The position numbers and the translations under genes are program-made. A stretch of DNA of 55,694 bases from Aquificaceae bacterium (GTDB lineage Bacteria; Aquificota; Aquificia; Aquificales; Aquificaceae), in NCBI GenBank assembly GCA_015490155.1, contig WFYI01000025.1, forward strand, positions 1 to 55,694, given 5' to 3'. Under the pieces are notes generated by a model. The model made no database searches. It was not told the DNA's origin and was given only the letters and a program-made list of their open reading frames with translations. Below, piece after piece: positions 17,794 to 26,225 of the stretch. Numbering within the stretch: the first letter of the stretch is position 1; each line of letters begins with the position of its first letter.

Positions 17794-18915
17794 TTATAGA
17801 CCTTTCACAACAAACCTACGGTACAGGATAAAACCCACAATCGGGAAAATCGCCATAAGAGAGGCTGAAAGCCTGTAATTATCATCGGTGAGAAGCAGGA
17901 GCAAAGACCATACGAGCAGTCCGGTCATGGAAGCTATTCGCTCCGTGAGTGAGAGGAAAGACAACCTAAGGGAGGTCTCCTGCGAGGGGAATTCCTCAAT
18001 TACGTAAACCCTCGAGCAAGTCCACACGTGGGAGAGAGAAAAACCCGCAAGGAAGCCGGCGAGTATTACGGCTTTTTGCGGTACGAAGGGGAGTAGGAGG
18101 AGAAACCCCGCCCAAAGGAAAAACCCAAAGGGGAAAACCCTTTTAATTCCGAATGTATCAACAGCCTTTCCCCAGAAAAGCCCTCCTAGAACACCCCCTA
18201 ATGCAGAGGTTCCTATTACTTTATATATATGTGTATTATCAAAGTCATATACATCTCTGAGATAAATTCCCATCATTGCTATCAAAGTGTTTGCCACTTC
18301 GGTTATGGAAAGGATTGTAAGTATCAGGAACATAAATCTTTTATCCTTAAATACTTCCTTTACGCTAACCGTCTCGGACTTTTCCACAGGGTTGGGGATA
18401 AACATAGCCGAGGGTAGGAAAAAGAACAGGTACAAGAGAGCCACCACGAAGTAGACTTCCGGCTCTTTCAGCGTATCCGCCAGCAGGAGAAGAGCTACAG
18501 CAGAACCCACGTATCCCAGAGATACACCCAAGCCGGATACACCCCCCCTTTTATCAAAACCCAACAGCATGGAGTTGTAAAATACCAACGCTTGCTGGTG
18601 GAATATAGCCATCAAGAGAAACACTGCTAGGGCTATAAAGGGAAAGCCGTAAACTACCCCTATCAGGGAACAGAGTAGGCTAACCCCAATCGCAAAGGAC
18701 ACGAAAAAGTGCTTCCTGAGAGCCTTTCTATCAGCCAGCTTGCCCATGTAGAGAGCGAGCAAGAAGGAAAAGAGGAAAGATAGCCCGTAAAGGAAGCTGT
18801 AAACCTTTGTATCCACAAACTTAGTTATGTACAGGGGGAAGAAGGTGGAAAATACCAAAGCCCCTAAGATTGTTTCTCCGACATCAAAGAGGGCAAAGGA
18901 AAAGCCCTTCCTCAT
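17794..18915 (-). CDS. MFS transporter of the Atg22/UMF1 type
   Basis: A 373-aa membrane protein with about 11-12 transmembrane segments. The first loop has the MFS pattern G-K-L-A-D-R (YMGKLADRKALRKH). FYNSMLLGFDKRGGVSGLGVSLGYVGS in the middle resembles the Atg22/UMF1 signature, where a YN-motif precedes a sequence like SALGFALGYLG; only part is quoted as conserved here. Family members are thought to export amino acids or other small metabolites. It directly abuts dapA (stop and start of neighbours in adjacent bases), so lysine-pathway products are a possible but unproven substrate. FGIKRVFPFGFFLWAG marks the second half. Confidence 0.8.
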   Translation of the reverse strand: MRKGFSFALFDVGETILGALVFSTFFPLYITKFVDTKVYSFLYGLSFLFSFLLALYMGKLADRKALRKHFFVSFAIGVSLLCSLIGVVYGFPFIALAVFLLMAIFHQQALVFYNSMLLGFDKRGGVSGLGVSLGYVGSAVALLLLADTLKEPEVYFVVALLYLFFFLPSAMFIPNPVEKSETVSVKEVFKDKRFMFLILTILSITEVANTLIAMMGIYLRDVYDFDNTHIYKVIGTSALGGVLGGLFWGKAVDTFGIKRVFPFGFFLWAGFLLLLPFVPQKAVILAGFLAGFSLSHVWTCSRVYVIEEFPSQETSLRLSFLSLTERIASMTGLLVWSLLLLLTDDNYRLSASLMAIFPIVGFILYRRFVVKGL

Positions 18916-19800
18916 TTAGTTTACGAGAGGCAGCCCGTACTCCTTGAGTACCTGTCTGAGTTTATTCTCGTTCTCCTCCTTCATGGGAGTTATGGGAAGG
19001 CGAAACTCCTTCTCGCACATGCCGAGCATCCAGCAGGCGGTTTTAACGGGTATAGGGTTCGTTTCTATAAACAGAGCTTTAAACACGGGATAGAGTTTGA
19101 GGTGTAGCTCTCTCGCTTTTTTGAAGTCTCCCTCAAGGGCTAAATCGGTCAGGGTTTTTATCTCCCTCGGGAGTATGTTGTTGGCGACGGAAACTACACC
19201 TTTAGCCCCGAGGGACATCATGGGAAGGGTGAGGCTGTCGTCTCCGGATAGAACGGCAAAGCTCTCTCCGAGTCTGCCAACCAGCTCGGAAATCCTGTCC
19301 ATATTGGGAGTGGACTCTTTGGAGCCTACAATGTTAGGGTAATCCGACACAAGTCTATACACTGTATCCACACTTATCTCAACCCCAGTCCTTGAGGGTA
19401 TGTTGTACAGGATTATGGGTATGTCCACCTCCTCCGCTACCGCGCTGAAGTGTCTGTACAAGCCCTCTTGTGTAGGTTTGTTGTAATAGGGAACTACAAG
19501 GAGCGCCGCGTCCGCACCCACCTCTTTGGCGTGTGCGGTAAGGTGAACCGCCTCGTGGGTAGCGTTGGCTCCGGTGCCGGCTATTACCTTTATCCTGCCG
19601 GCCGCATGTTTTACAGCAAACTCAACGACCTTGTCGTGCTCCTCAAAGGTCAGCGTGGGAGACTCTCCTGTGGTTCCGCACACGAGAACCGCGTCCGTTC
19701 CGTTGTCAACGTGAAAGTCTATGAGCTTTCCGAGGGCTTCGTAATCTACCTCTCCGTCTTTGAAGGGTGTTATGAGGGCAACGATAGAGCCTTTAAACAT
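18916..19800 (-). CDS. dapA: 4-hydroxy-tetrahydrodipicolinate synthase
   Basis: A 294-aa DapA that condenses pyruvate with aspartate semialdehyde, the first committed step to lysine and meso-diaminopimelate. The substrate-binding CGTTGESPTLTFEEH is near residue 42, the tyrosine of ILYNIPSRTG near 133 and the Schiff-base lysine in VGSKES near 160 are in place, so it should be active. Length and motifs are ordinary. The start at 19800 has no Shine-Dalgarno sequence but has TAAAAT seven bases upstream (19808-19813 on the minus strand), as seen for several genes here, suggesting a very short leader. It is divergent from the plus-strand sulfur/exopolysaccharide unit. Confidence 0.96.
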   Translation of the reverse strand: MFKGSIVALITPFKDGEVDYEALGKLIDFHVDNGTDAVLVCGTTGESPTLTFEEHDKVVEFAVKHAAGRIKVIAGTGANATHEAVHLTAHAKEVGADAALLVVPYYNKPTQEGLYRHFSAVAEEVDIPIILYNIPSRTGVEISVDTVYRLVSDYPNIVGSKESTPNMDRISELVGRLGESFAVLSGDDSLTLPMMSLGAKGVVSVANNILPREIKTLTDLALEGDFKKARELHLKLYPVFKALFIETNPIPVKTACWMLGMCEKEFRLPITPMKEENENKLRQVLKEYGLPLVN

Positions 19801-19853
19801 GCAGATAATTTTAACCTATGTGGTGAGCGGTAAATGGTATATTTAATAGCACT

Positions 19854-20135
19854 ATGGTAAAGAAGGAGGATATAGTAGCGAGGAGCGTTGAGATAGAGGT
19901 CATAGGAGACATAGAGCGGTGTCACGAGGGTGAGTACTCCAAGTTTTACTGCATAAGGGCAAAGATAAAGTTTGACAACGGAGAGGAGAGAGAGTTCCTC
20001 ATGAGGTCTCACGAAAGTCCCAAAAGCTTGGAGAACTTTATACAGAACAAGAAGGGCATTAAGGAGAAAACGGAAAAGTCCTACGTGCTGCTCAAGAACG
20101 GTGAAATCATGTACGTGTATGACTTAGAGTTTTGA
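19854..20135 (+). CDS. Uncharacterised 93-aa protein heading the sulfur-transfer operon
   Basis: I do not recognise this protein. It is small and soluble, with alternating strands (SVEIEVIGDIERC, FYCIRAKIKFDNGEEREFL) and a helix (SPKSLENFIQNKKGIKEK), ending in a strand with a tyrosine (IMYVYDLEF). Cysteines at ERCHEG and FYCIR might take part in sulfur handling, which would fit its position 17 bases before tusA. The ATG at 19854 is preceded by TATATT ten bases upstream and no ribosome site, so it may be the first gene of a transcript with a very short leader. The reverse-strand reading through the same bases is less convincing. Confidence 0.6.
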   Translation: MVKKEDIVARSVEIEVIGDIERCHEGEYSKFYCIRAKIKFDNGEEREFLMRSHESPKSLENFIQNKKGIKEKTEKSYVLLKNGEIMYVYDLEF

Positions 20136-20152
20136 ATTATATTAATGTAGTT

Positions 20153-20401
20153 ATGCAGGAGGAAAAGCTTAAGATAGACAAAGAGCTTGACATAAGGGGC
20201 GAAATTTGCCCATTCACCTTTGTAAAGAGCAAACTCGTTTTAGAACACATGGAAAAAGGGGAAGTTCTGAGGGTGATAGTTGATTACCAACCCTCGGCGG
20301 AGAGCGTCCCCAAAAGCATGAGAGAAGAAGGACAAGAGGTCATAGCGGTAAACGAGATAGGTGACAACACTTGGGAGATAATCCTCCGTAAAGCCAGATG
20401 A
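20153..20401 (+). CDS. tusA: TusA-family sulfur carrier protein
   Basis: An 82-aa TusA/SirA-like protein. The CPxP-type motif appears as GEICPFTFVKSKL, with Cys19 as the persulfide-carrying residue; the second proline is Thr here. VIVDYQPSAESVPKSM replaces the usual VxxxDP-A-xxDIP element. In sulfur-oxidising Aquificales TusA, with DsrE-type proteins, moves sulfane sulfur toward the Hdr-like oxidation complex; in other bacteria it serves tRNA thiolation or cofactor synthesis. I prefer the ATG at 20153 to a TTG at 20132, because the N-terminal part would otherwise carry seven extra residues and TATATT lies nine bases before 20153. Its stop overlaps the DsrE-like gene by four bases. Confidence 0.88.
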   Translation: MQEEKLKIDKELDIRGEICPFTFVKSKLVLEHMEKGEVLRVIVDYQPSAESVPKSMREEGQEVIAVNEIGDNTWEIILRKAR

Positions 20402-20700
20402 GGGTCTTAATCGTAATAACCAGCGTTCCCTTTGCAAAGGACTTCAACACGATAAGCAACCTGATAAGGACTTTCAACACATCGGGCGACGAGGTAAGCG
20501 TATTCTTAGCAGGAAACGGCGCCTACTACCTTCTCAGACCGGAAGTAAAGGAGCTTTCCCAACTTGCGAGATTCCTCTTCTGTTCTCATTCCGCACACGA
20601 AAGGGGCGTGGAAACAGTACCGAGCTGGGCGGAAAGCAGTTCCACCTACAACCTTTCTAAGATGCTTCCGGAGTTTGATAAGGTAATAGTGTTTAATTAA
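20398..20700 (+). CDS. DsrE/TusD-like sulfurtransferase
   Basis: A 100-aa alpha/beta protein of the DsrE family. RVLIVITSVPFAKDFNT is the first strand and loop, DEVSVFLAGNGAYYLL the second, and Cys62 in FCSHSAHERGV stands where DsrE/TusD have the sulfur-accepting cysteine. The set TusA, DsrE-like, DsrF-like, DsrH-like in one row is the typical sulfur-relay cluster; the hexameric DsrEFH of phototrophs receives sulfur from TusA. The gene overlaps tusA by four bases and is followed after five bases by the DsrF-like gene. Whether the relay feeds energy metabolism or tRNA modification is not decidable here; an Aquificales host makes sulfur oxidation likely. Confidence 0.82.
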   Translation: MRVLIVITSVPFAKDFNTISNLIRTFNTSGDEVSVFLAGNGAYYLLRPEVKELSQLARFLFCSHSAHERGVETVPSWAESSSTYNLSKMLPEFDKVIVFN

Positions 20701-20705
20701 CTGCT

Positions 20706-21047
20706 ATGAGGGTAGCTTTCGTAATAAAGGGAGACCCATTTTCTTGGAAGGCTCACGAAGCTCTTAGGCAAGCTATAGCTGTGGGTATGAACCACGAGCT
20801 TGACCTAATCCTCGTAAGGGACGGCGTTTACACGCTGGCAGACTGGAAACAGGAGGAACTCGGCATAAACACCTTTGATAAGTTTTTAGAGACCTTTGAG
20901 TACGTGAACATAAGGGTTATAGTTGAAGATGCCTCTGTGCAGGAAAGGGGGCTGAAGGAAAAAGACTTTACCACAGAGGTTGAAGTCCGCTCTGCCGAGG
21001 AAATTTCCGACATAATAAACTCTGCGGAGGCGGTTTTCGTATGGTGA
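20706..21047 (+). CDS. DsrF/TusC-like protein
   Basis: A 113-aa DsrE/F-like fold. RVAFVIKGDPFSWKAHEALRQ and VGMNHELDLILVRDGVYTL match the TusC/DsrF pattern (first strand, helix, then a strand ending in DGVY-L). It has no cysteine at all, so, like DsrF in known DsrEFH complexes, it would be structural and not a carrier. It is longer than the DsrH-like neighbour because of an insertion around GINTFDKFLETFEYVN. Its last codons overlap the next start by seven bases. Confidence 0.78.
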   Translation: MRVAFVIKGDPFSWKAHEALRQAIAVGMNHELDLILVRDGVYTLADWKQEELGINTFDKFLETFEYVNIRVIVEDASVQERGLKEKDFTTEVEVRSAEEISDIINSAEAVFVW

Positions 21048-21280
21048 ATACGCTCTGGCTCGTAAGGAAACTCGGAGATTTTTCCTCCGAGCTGCTATCG
21101 GACGACGATGCGGTTATCCTCATACAGGACGGAGTTCTGCGATGGCCCACACGCAAGGGCTGGTACGTTTGCAAAGAGGATGCCGAAGCAAGAGGCATAA
21201 AGGTTCCGGAAGATATAAAAAAGAGTTACGAAGAGATAGTAAACATGATAAAGGAAGCCAAGAGGGTGGTTGTCTGGTAA
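21041..21280 (+). CDS. DsrH/TusB-like protein
   Basis: A 79-aa protein that fits DsrH/TusB: NTLWLVRKLGDF at the start, DDAVILIQDGVLRW in the centre (compare the family's GDAVLLIEDGVYA), then WYVCKEDAEARGIKVPED and a C-terminal WP/VW ending. DsrH carries one cysteine in some species; the only one here is in YVCKED. It overlaps the DsrF-like gene by seven bases and stops three bases before the receiver gene of the exopolysaccharide cluster, so the sulfur relay and that cluster are probably on one message. Confidence 0.75.
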   Translation: MVNTLWLVRKLGDFSSELLSDDDAVILIQDGVLRWPTRKGWYVCKEDAEARGIKVPEDIKKSYEEIVNMIKEAKRVVVW

Positions 21281-21283
21281 GAT

Positions 21284-21640
21284 ATGAAAATACTAATAGT
21301 TGACGATGAGATGGCTATAGGTAAAGTGCTGGATACCGTATTTTCCAACAAGGGATATGAAACCAAGTGGATAAGCAGTGCGGAGAACATATCCAAGGAG
21401 GTGGAGGAATTTAAGCCGGACTTAGTACTTTTGGACGTGAACATGCCCGGAAAGTCCGGTTTTGAAGCGCTGAGGGAGATAAGACAGAACTCGAACATAC
21501 CGGTTATAATGATTACAGTTCTCTCTCAGGAGTTTAACATAGACAAAGCCTACGAGCTGGGAGCGGTGGATTACGTGGTTAAGCCCTTCAGTATTCAACA
21601 TCTGGTAAGGAAGGTAGAGGCGGTTCTCGGTGATAAGTAA
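21284..21640 (+). CDS. Stand-alone response-regulator receiver (CheY-like)
   Basis: A 118-aa single-domain receiver with no output domain. The acidic pair D7-D8, the phosphoacceptor D51 in LVLLDVNMPGKSGF, the Thr of MITVLS and the Lys of VVKPF are all present, so it should be phosphorylated. It is the first gene of the exopolysaccharide-type cluster and overlaps the next gene by 11 bases. The last gene of the same cluster is a histidine kinase without a sensor domain; the two probably form the cluster's own phosphorelay, acting by protein-protein contact and not by DNA binding. Target candidates are the membrane HEAT-repeat protein or the glycosyltransferase. Confidence 0.9.
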   Translation: MKILIVDDEMAIGKVLDTVFSNKGYETKWISSAENISKEVEEFKPDLVLLDVNMPGKSGFEALREIRQNSNIPVIMITVLSQEFNIDKAYELGAVDYVVKPFSIQHLVRKVEAVLGDK

Positions 21641-23204
21641 AGTACCGGTCTTACTTTTAGCTCTACCGATTATTGCCTTTTCACTTACGCCGGGCAAAGA
21701 CTATTACTGCGTTCAGCTGGCAAGCTCAAAGAATCCTGAGAGACTCATGAAGTTGGTAAGGCACGCAAGCTCTTATCCGAACCTGAGGATAGAACGGATA
21801 AACGGCACCTATACACTCAGAGCCGGGTTTTTTGAAAAGGTAAAAGACTCAAAGAACTTAGAGAGAGTAGTAAGAAGTGCCTTTAAAGATGCCTTTACGA
21901 GAGTATGTTCTTACAAGCCCGAGAGGGTAGTATTCCCGAAGAAGAAGTCACCAGCTTTAGAAAAACCGGAAAGGAGAACCTACACCTACGAAGTGGGTAT
22001 GAAACTATCCCGCCTGTACTTAAAGAAAAAGGATTTTAAGAAAGCTGAAGAGCTTTACAGAGACCTTTTAAAGGTTCACCCCAACAACAGGGAAATAAAG
22101 CTAATGCTGGCAAGGGTTCTATACTGGCAGAAGAAGTACGACGAGGCTTTAGAGCTTTACCGTGAGCTTGAAAGGGAAGATAACAGGCTCGCCAACGAGA
22201 GGAGAAAGGTTGAGATAAGCAGGATACTGAGTATCGCGGACAGGTTAGAGAAAGAAGGTAAAATAGAAGAGGCTATAAAAGTTCTTGAGAGACTTTACAA
22301 GGAGGAAAGGGGAAACTACAGCGTGGGTTTGAAGTTGGGAAAGCTATACATAAAGAGGGGTTTAAGGAACAGGGCGCATGAGGTTTTCGGAGAGCTCGTT
22401 TTGAAATATCCGAAGGATAAAGACATAAAATACCTTTACAGGATTACCTCTCCAAGAGAGGTGGTAAAAAAAAAGAGCGTATCAGAAAGGAGGGAGAAAG
22501 CTATAAGCTCACAGAAAAAGGAACTGCTTAATTATGCAAGGCTTGGAGCAAGGTACTTCTGGTACTCCAACAGGGACTTTGAAGACAAAGAGCTGTATCT
22601 AAACTTTAAGCTGAAAAACCTACTACCCGGTTCCTTGATAGGCACAGTTAGGGTTGTAAACAGGTTCAGAAAGGAGAATAAACAGCTCGGGCTTGAGTAT
22701 TACAGAAAGCTATTCCCCAAGTGGTGGGGTTACCTGTCTTCAGATTTTTCTCCCGAGGCGGACTTCTTAGCCAAGTACTCCTTTGGTGGGGGTGTGTTCA
22801 GGTCTATGAAGAGCTTAGAGGTAGGGGGGAACGTAAGGTACATGAGATTTAAGAACTCCGAGGTACTTCTTTTAATTCCCTCTGTATTCATGTACCTACC
22901 GTTGAACATGTCAAACCAAACCTCCCTTTACATAAATCCCAAGAGGGGAACTTACACGCTCTTAAATAAGCTCTATTACACGGGAGAGAAGTTAGAAAGC
23001 TTTGTATCACTTTCCATGGGAACCTCATCGGAGAGACTCGAAGCTAGGGAGGACTTTCTAAGGTACTCTACCCTGTCAATATCCGCCGGGTTTGAGTACG
23101 ACCTGAGCAAAAGGTTTTCGCTGGGGGGCTCCTTTAAGTTTGAGAATAGGAAAGAGCTTTACAAAAGATATGGGATAGAAGGTTATGCCAGGTTTAGGTG
23201 GTGA
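21630..23204 (+). CDS. Outer-membrane exporter-like protein: SPOR-like + TPR + YaiO-type beta-barrel
   Basis: A 524-aa exported protein. Residues 1-18 are a signal peptide. Residues 24-90 resemble a SPOR-type domain (YYCVQLASSKNPERLMKLV and later GTYTLRAGFFEK). Residues 118-270 hold four TPR units, for example KKDFKKAEELYRDLLKVHP and QKKYDEALELYRELERE. From about 300 to the end alternating hydrophobic strands end in a terminal aromatic residue (YARFRW), as in outer-membrane barrels of the YaiO family. A TPR-plus-barrel layout is that of polysaccharide exporters such as PgaA. With the glycosyltransferase two genes downstream this is likely the outer-membrane exit of a polymer. It overlaps both neighbours (11 and 20 bases). 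Confidence 0.75.
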   Translation: MISKVPVLLLALPIIAFSLTPGKDYYCVQLASSKNPERLMKLVRHASSYPNLRIERINGTYTLRAGFFEKVKDSKNLERVVRSAFKDAFTRVCSYKPERVVFPKKKSPALEKPERRTYTYEVGMKLSRLYLKKKDFKKAEELYRDLLKVHPNNREIKLMLARVLYWQKKYDEALELYRELEREDNRLANERRKVEISRILSIADRLEKEGKIEEAIKVLERLYKEERGNYSVGLKLGKLYIKRGLRNRAHEVFGELVLKYPKDKDIKYLYRITSPREVVKKKSVSERREKAISSQKKELLNYARLGARYFWYSNRDFEDKELYLNFKLKNLLPGSLIGTVRVVNRFRKENKQLGLEYYRKLFPKWWGYLSSDFSPEADFLAKYSFGGGVFRSMKSLEVGGNVRYMRFKNSEVLLLIPSVFMYLPLNMSNQTSLYINPKRGTYTLLNKLYYTGEKLESFVSLSMGTSSERLEAREDFLRYSTLSISAGFEYDLSKRFSLGGSFKFENRKELYKRYGIEGYARFRW

Positions 23205-24330
23205 GCTTCCCGAGCTTCTCGATAAGATACAGTTTATTCCCCCTCCGGTACTAAAAGAGATACTAATAAAGCTTATTCTCACCCTCTTTCTAATAAACGT
23301 AGTTCTATTTGCCATCACGGTAGGACAACGGCTGTGGGTTGATTACAGGGATAGAAGGTACAGAAAAGCCTACGAGAAATACACCGAGCAGGTCTCTCAG
23401 GCTCTATTCACCGAAGGTAAAGTAGACAAACCGAAAACGAGGATAGAGATGGAAGCGCTGGGCGATGTGTGCATAGAGATAAGGAGGAAGTTCAAAGGCA
23501 TGGTAGAGGAGAGAATACTTGAGATTGCCGAGGATACGGGTGTGATTAGGTATTACAAAAAGCAGACGAAGAGCTTTCTAATTCAAACGAAGATAACCGC
23601 TTACGAAAAACTCAGCTACCTGGGAGTAACATCTGTTAAGCCCTCCCTTAAGGAGGAAATCAAGAAAGAGGATAAGGATTGGGTTGTGGGAAAGCTGTGT
23701 TTTGCTTACGTAAACCTCTCGGAGACTGTCGAGGACGTCGGATTTGTGTTTAGCAGGTTATCCGAGTTTAAAACTATAAGCCTGAAGTTCATAGAGTTTC
23801 TATGGTTCGAAACCATAAAGAAGTTTAACGAAAGGGGAGAGCTGTCTAACCTAATAGATTTTGTGAGAGACAGATTTTACCTGAGGTACTATCAAGCGGA
23901 CACGCTGAGAGCGTTTATAGAAGCACTGGGAAACTTCGGAGCCGTAGAAGGCACAGATTTCATTCTCGAGGTTTACGAGGAAAAGGGGGAGGACATTCTG
24001 ATTAGACTAAGCTGTATAAGGTCTTTGGGTAACATGGGTTATAGTGATTTTTGCAGGATTTTTATTGAGAATGTGAGCCATAAGGACTGGAGAGTGAGGG
24101 CGGTGGTGTTCAAGTTTTCCTATCTGTGTGAGAGAGAGGTGGTTATGGATTACCTTGAGAAGGGGTTAGGAGACGAAAACTACTACGTTAGGATGAACGC
24201 CGGAAGGGCGTTCCTGTTCTTCGGAGATAATGCAAAACCTGTACTTGAGAAACTTTTGAATTCGGAAGACACCTTCACAAGAGATACAGTTACTTACCTG
24301 CTCGAGGAACTGGAGGCTAAGAATGCTTAA
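23185..24330 (+). CDS. Membrane-anchored HEAT-repeat protein of the exopolysaccharide cluster
   Basis: A 381-aa protein with one strong transmembrane helix at about residues 28-48 (ILIKLILTLFLINVVLFAIT) after a short Pro-rich start, and a large cytoplasmic part. From about 215 onward alpha-helical repeats of HEAT type are seen, such as YYQADTLRAFIEALGNFG, ILIRLSCIRSLGNMG, DWRVRAVVFKFSYL and NYYVRMNAGRAFLFFGD. HEAT repeats usually bind proteins. Lying between the export barrel and the processive glycosyltransferase with overlaps of 20 and 8 bases, it probably organises the synthase or receives a signal from the cluster's receiver. I do not know a characterised homologue. Confidence 0.7.
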   Translation: MPGLGGELPELLDKIQFIPPPVLKEILIKLILTLFLINVVLFAITVGQRLWVDYRDRRYRKAYEKYTEQVSQALFTEGKVDKPKTRIEMEALGDVCIEIRRKFKGMVEERILEIAEDTGVIRYYKKQTKSFLIQTKITAYEKLSYLGVTSVKPSLKEEIKKEDKDWVVGKLCFAYVNLSETVEDVGFVFSRLSEFKTISLKFIEFLWFETIKKFNERGELSNLIDFVRDRFYLRYYQADTLRAFIEALGNFGAVEGTDFILEVYEEKGEDILIRLSCIRSLGNMGYSDFCRIFIENVSHKDWRVRAVVFKFSYLCEREVVMDYLEKGLGDENYYVRMNAGRAFLFFGDNAKPVLEKLLNSEDTFTRDTVTYLLEELEAKNA

Positions 24331-25747
24331 AGCCTTGGCTTACTTCCTTCTGGGATTTCAACTATTCATACTTATTTACTTCTTCATAGTTAACGCGATA
24401 TACACGATGTTCATCGCTGTAGCTGTTTTTCACATATTCAGGTTCATGATTTTGATACGCAGGGAGAGGCTTGAGCTTATGCTTTCCAACGTTCTCTACA
24501 GACCCATATCTATACTCGTCCCCGCTTACAACGAGGAAGAGACCATAGTTTCGAGTCTTAAATCCCTGCTTAATCTTCACTACCCTGAGTTCGAGGTGGT
24601 TGTTATAAACGATGGCTCAACGGATAACACCATGGAAGTACTAAAAAAAGAGCTTAAGCTCGTAAGAATAGACAAACCTGTAAGAAAGGTAATAGAGCAT
24701 AAACCGGTGAAGGACATATACATATCTCTTGACTTCCCCAACTTAATAGTAGTCGATAAGGAAAACGGAGGAAAGGCCGATGCCCTTAACTGCGGTATAA
24801 ACGTATGTAATTATCCCCTTTTCTGTTGCATAGATGCGGATTCCATCTTAGAGGAGGAAGCACTACTAAGGGCTTCACGGTTATTCGTAGAGGATAAACT
24901 CGTGATAGCCACCGGAGGAACTGTAAGGGTTCTCAATAACAGCGTTGTTAAGGGTGGTAGAGTGGTTGAGATAAAAGCTCCCAAGAAGTGGGTGGAGATA
25001 TTTCAAGTCATAGAGTACACGAGAGGATTCTTGAGCGGGAGAACGGCATGGAATATATTCAACAGCTTACTCATAATATCCGGAGCTTTTGGTATCTTTC
25101 GTAAAGATGCGGTCATGATGGTAGGAGGTTACAGGCACACCGTAGGCGAGGACATGGATTTGGTAGTCAGGCTCCATAGGCACTTTATAGAGGAAAAGAT
25201 ACCTTACAAGATACTGTTCGTGCCTGACCCTATATGTTGGACACAGGTTCCTTCGGACTTAAAGTCCCTTCTGAAGCAGAGGAACAGGTGGCATAGAGGG
25301 CTTATAGATAGCCTTTGGTTCAGCAAGAAAATGTTTTTCAATCCGAGGTACGGCTGGGTGGGTATGCTGGGATACCCTTACTTCGTCTTTGTTGAGGCAC
25401 TGGGACCCATGGTTGAGTTTCTGGGTTACCTCGGAGTGGTTCTCTTTTACCTATTCGGAATGCTCAACAGGGAGTTCGCTCTTTTATTCTTCTTACTTGC
25501 CTTTCTCTGGGGGATTTTAATAAGTGTAGGCTCTATCCTTATAGACAACCTCATGTACAGAAGATATGGACACTTTAAAGATATACTTAAGCTGTGTGTC
25601 TTTAGTATAATTGAGGCTTTCGGCTACAGACAGCTGATAGTTATGGAGCGCTTTGTAGCCCTATTCCAGTTCTGGTATCGAGCATGGGGAAAACCCAAAA
25701 GGAAAAGGATAGAGGGAAGAGAAGTTGAAAAAACTTCTTCTGCTTAG
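24323..25747 (+). CDS. Processive family-2 glycosyltransferase (PgaC/BcsA-like)
   Basis: A 474-aa membrane glycosyltransferase. Two N-terminal transmembrane segments (to about residue 45) precede the GT-A domain. ISILVPAYNEEETI starts the nucleotide-binding fold, VVINDGSTDNT carries the first aspartate, the DxD is in CIDADS, the acceptor-base motif is VGEDMD and the processive signature is QRNRW in LLKQRNRWHRG. At least three more membrane segments follow, with an amphipathic interface part. All catalytic residues are there, so it should polymerise a beta-linked sugar polymer at the inner membrane. YMR..GHF..-type ends recall PgaC, but no PgaB-type deacetylase is nearby. It overlaps the HEAT gene by 8 and the pseudophosphatase gene by 23 bases. 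Confidence 0.9.
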   Translation: MLKALAYFLLGFQLFILIYFFIVNAIYTMFIAVAVFHIFRFMILIRRERLELMLSNVLYRPISILVPAYNEEETIVSSLKSLLNLHYPEFEVVVINDGSTDNTMEVLKKELKLVRIDKPVRKVIEHKPVKDIYISLDFPNLIVVDKENGGKADALNCGINVCNYPLFCCIDADSILEEEALLRASRLFVEDKLVIATGGTVRVLNNSVVKGGRVVEIKAPKKWVEIFQVIEYTRGFLSGRTAWNIFNSLLIISGAFGIFRKDAVMMVGGYRHTVGEDMDLVVRLHRHFIEEKIPYKILFVPDPICWTQVPSDLKSLLKQRNRWHRGLIDSLWFSKKMFFNPRYGWVGMLGYPYFVFVEALGPMVEFLGYLGVVLFYLFGMLNREFALLFFLLAFLWGILISVGSILIDNLMYRRYGHFKDILKLCVFSIIEAFGYRQLIVMERFVALFQFWYRAWGKPKRKRIEGREVEKTSSA

Positions 25748-26225
25748 CTACGAATGGAGCCTCAGGTTAACCTTTGCCATAGTTATCTTGTTATCCGCTT
25801 CCGCTTTCTTACTTATATTGGTAGATTTCCCCAAGATGGACAGAGAACTGACTCTCCTCAGCCACTTAAAACAGAAGCCTAAGAAGGTAGCAAGAGGGCT
25901 GTGGATAGGTGGGTACCACTTCTCTGATAAGGAGTTCTTGAAATTTCTAAGGAAAAAAAGGATAGGTGTAGTTATATCCCTGCTCGACCCGGACATGGCA
26001 CACGAGAAGGAGCTTCTTCTTCAGGAGCGCCGTTTGTTGTCCTCAAGGGGAATCATACTTCAAAACGTTCCCATAAAGCCATTTATCAAAGATGAGAAGA
26101 AAATAGAAACCGCGCGTCGCTTAATAAAAACGTGGCGTAGAAGGGGTGTAAACGTTTATATTCATAGTTATCTCGGTAGGGTGAGGGTGGGCTACTTAAT
26201 GGAGGAAGTTAGGTATGGCGGGTAA
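25725..26225 (+). CDS. Membrane-anchored pseudophosphatase (DSP-like, catalytic Cys replaced by Ser)
   Basis: A 166-aa protein with an N-terminal transmembrane helix (FAIVILLSASAFLLILV near 17-33) and a small dual-specificity-phosphatase-like domain facing the periplasm or cytosol (topology not certain). The P-loop reads HSYLGRVR, so the HCX5R catalytic cysteine is Ser148 while Arg154 is kept. GLWIGGYHFSDKEF and IGVVISLLDPD are the strand-loop parts shared with the next gene. A Cys-to-Ser change is the classic substrate-trapping mutation of PTPs, so this protein could bind phosphorylated ligand without hydrolysing it. It overlaps its neighbours by 23 and 11 bases. It is a tandem paralogue of the next protein. 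Confidence 0.72.
   Translation: MKKLLLLSYEWSLRLTFAIVILLSASAFLLILVDFPKMDRELTLLSHLKQKPKKVARGLWIGGYHFSDKEFLKFLRKKRIGVVISLLDPDMAHEKELLLQERRLLSSRGIILQNVPIKPFIKDEKKIETARRLIKTWRRRGVNVYIHSYLGRVRVGYLMEEVRYGG

Noticed and set aside
19770-20012. 80-codon minus-strand frame across the dapA/93-aa gene gap
   Set aside because: It overlaps dapA and runs against the 93-aa gene, with no ribosome site; probably a shadow.
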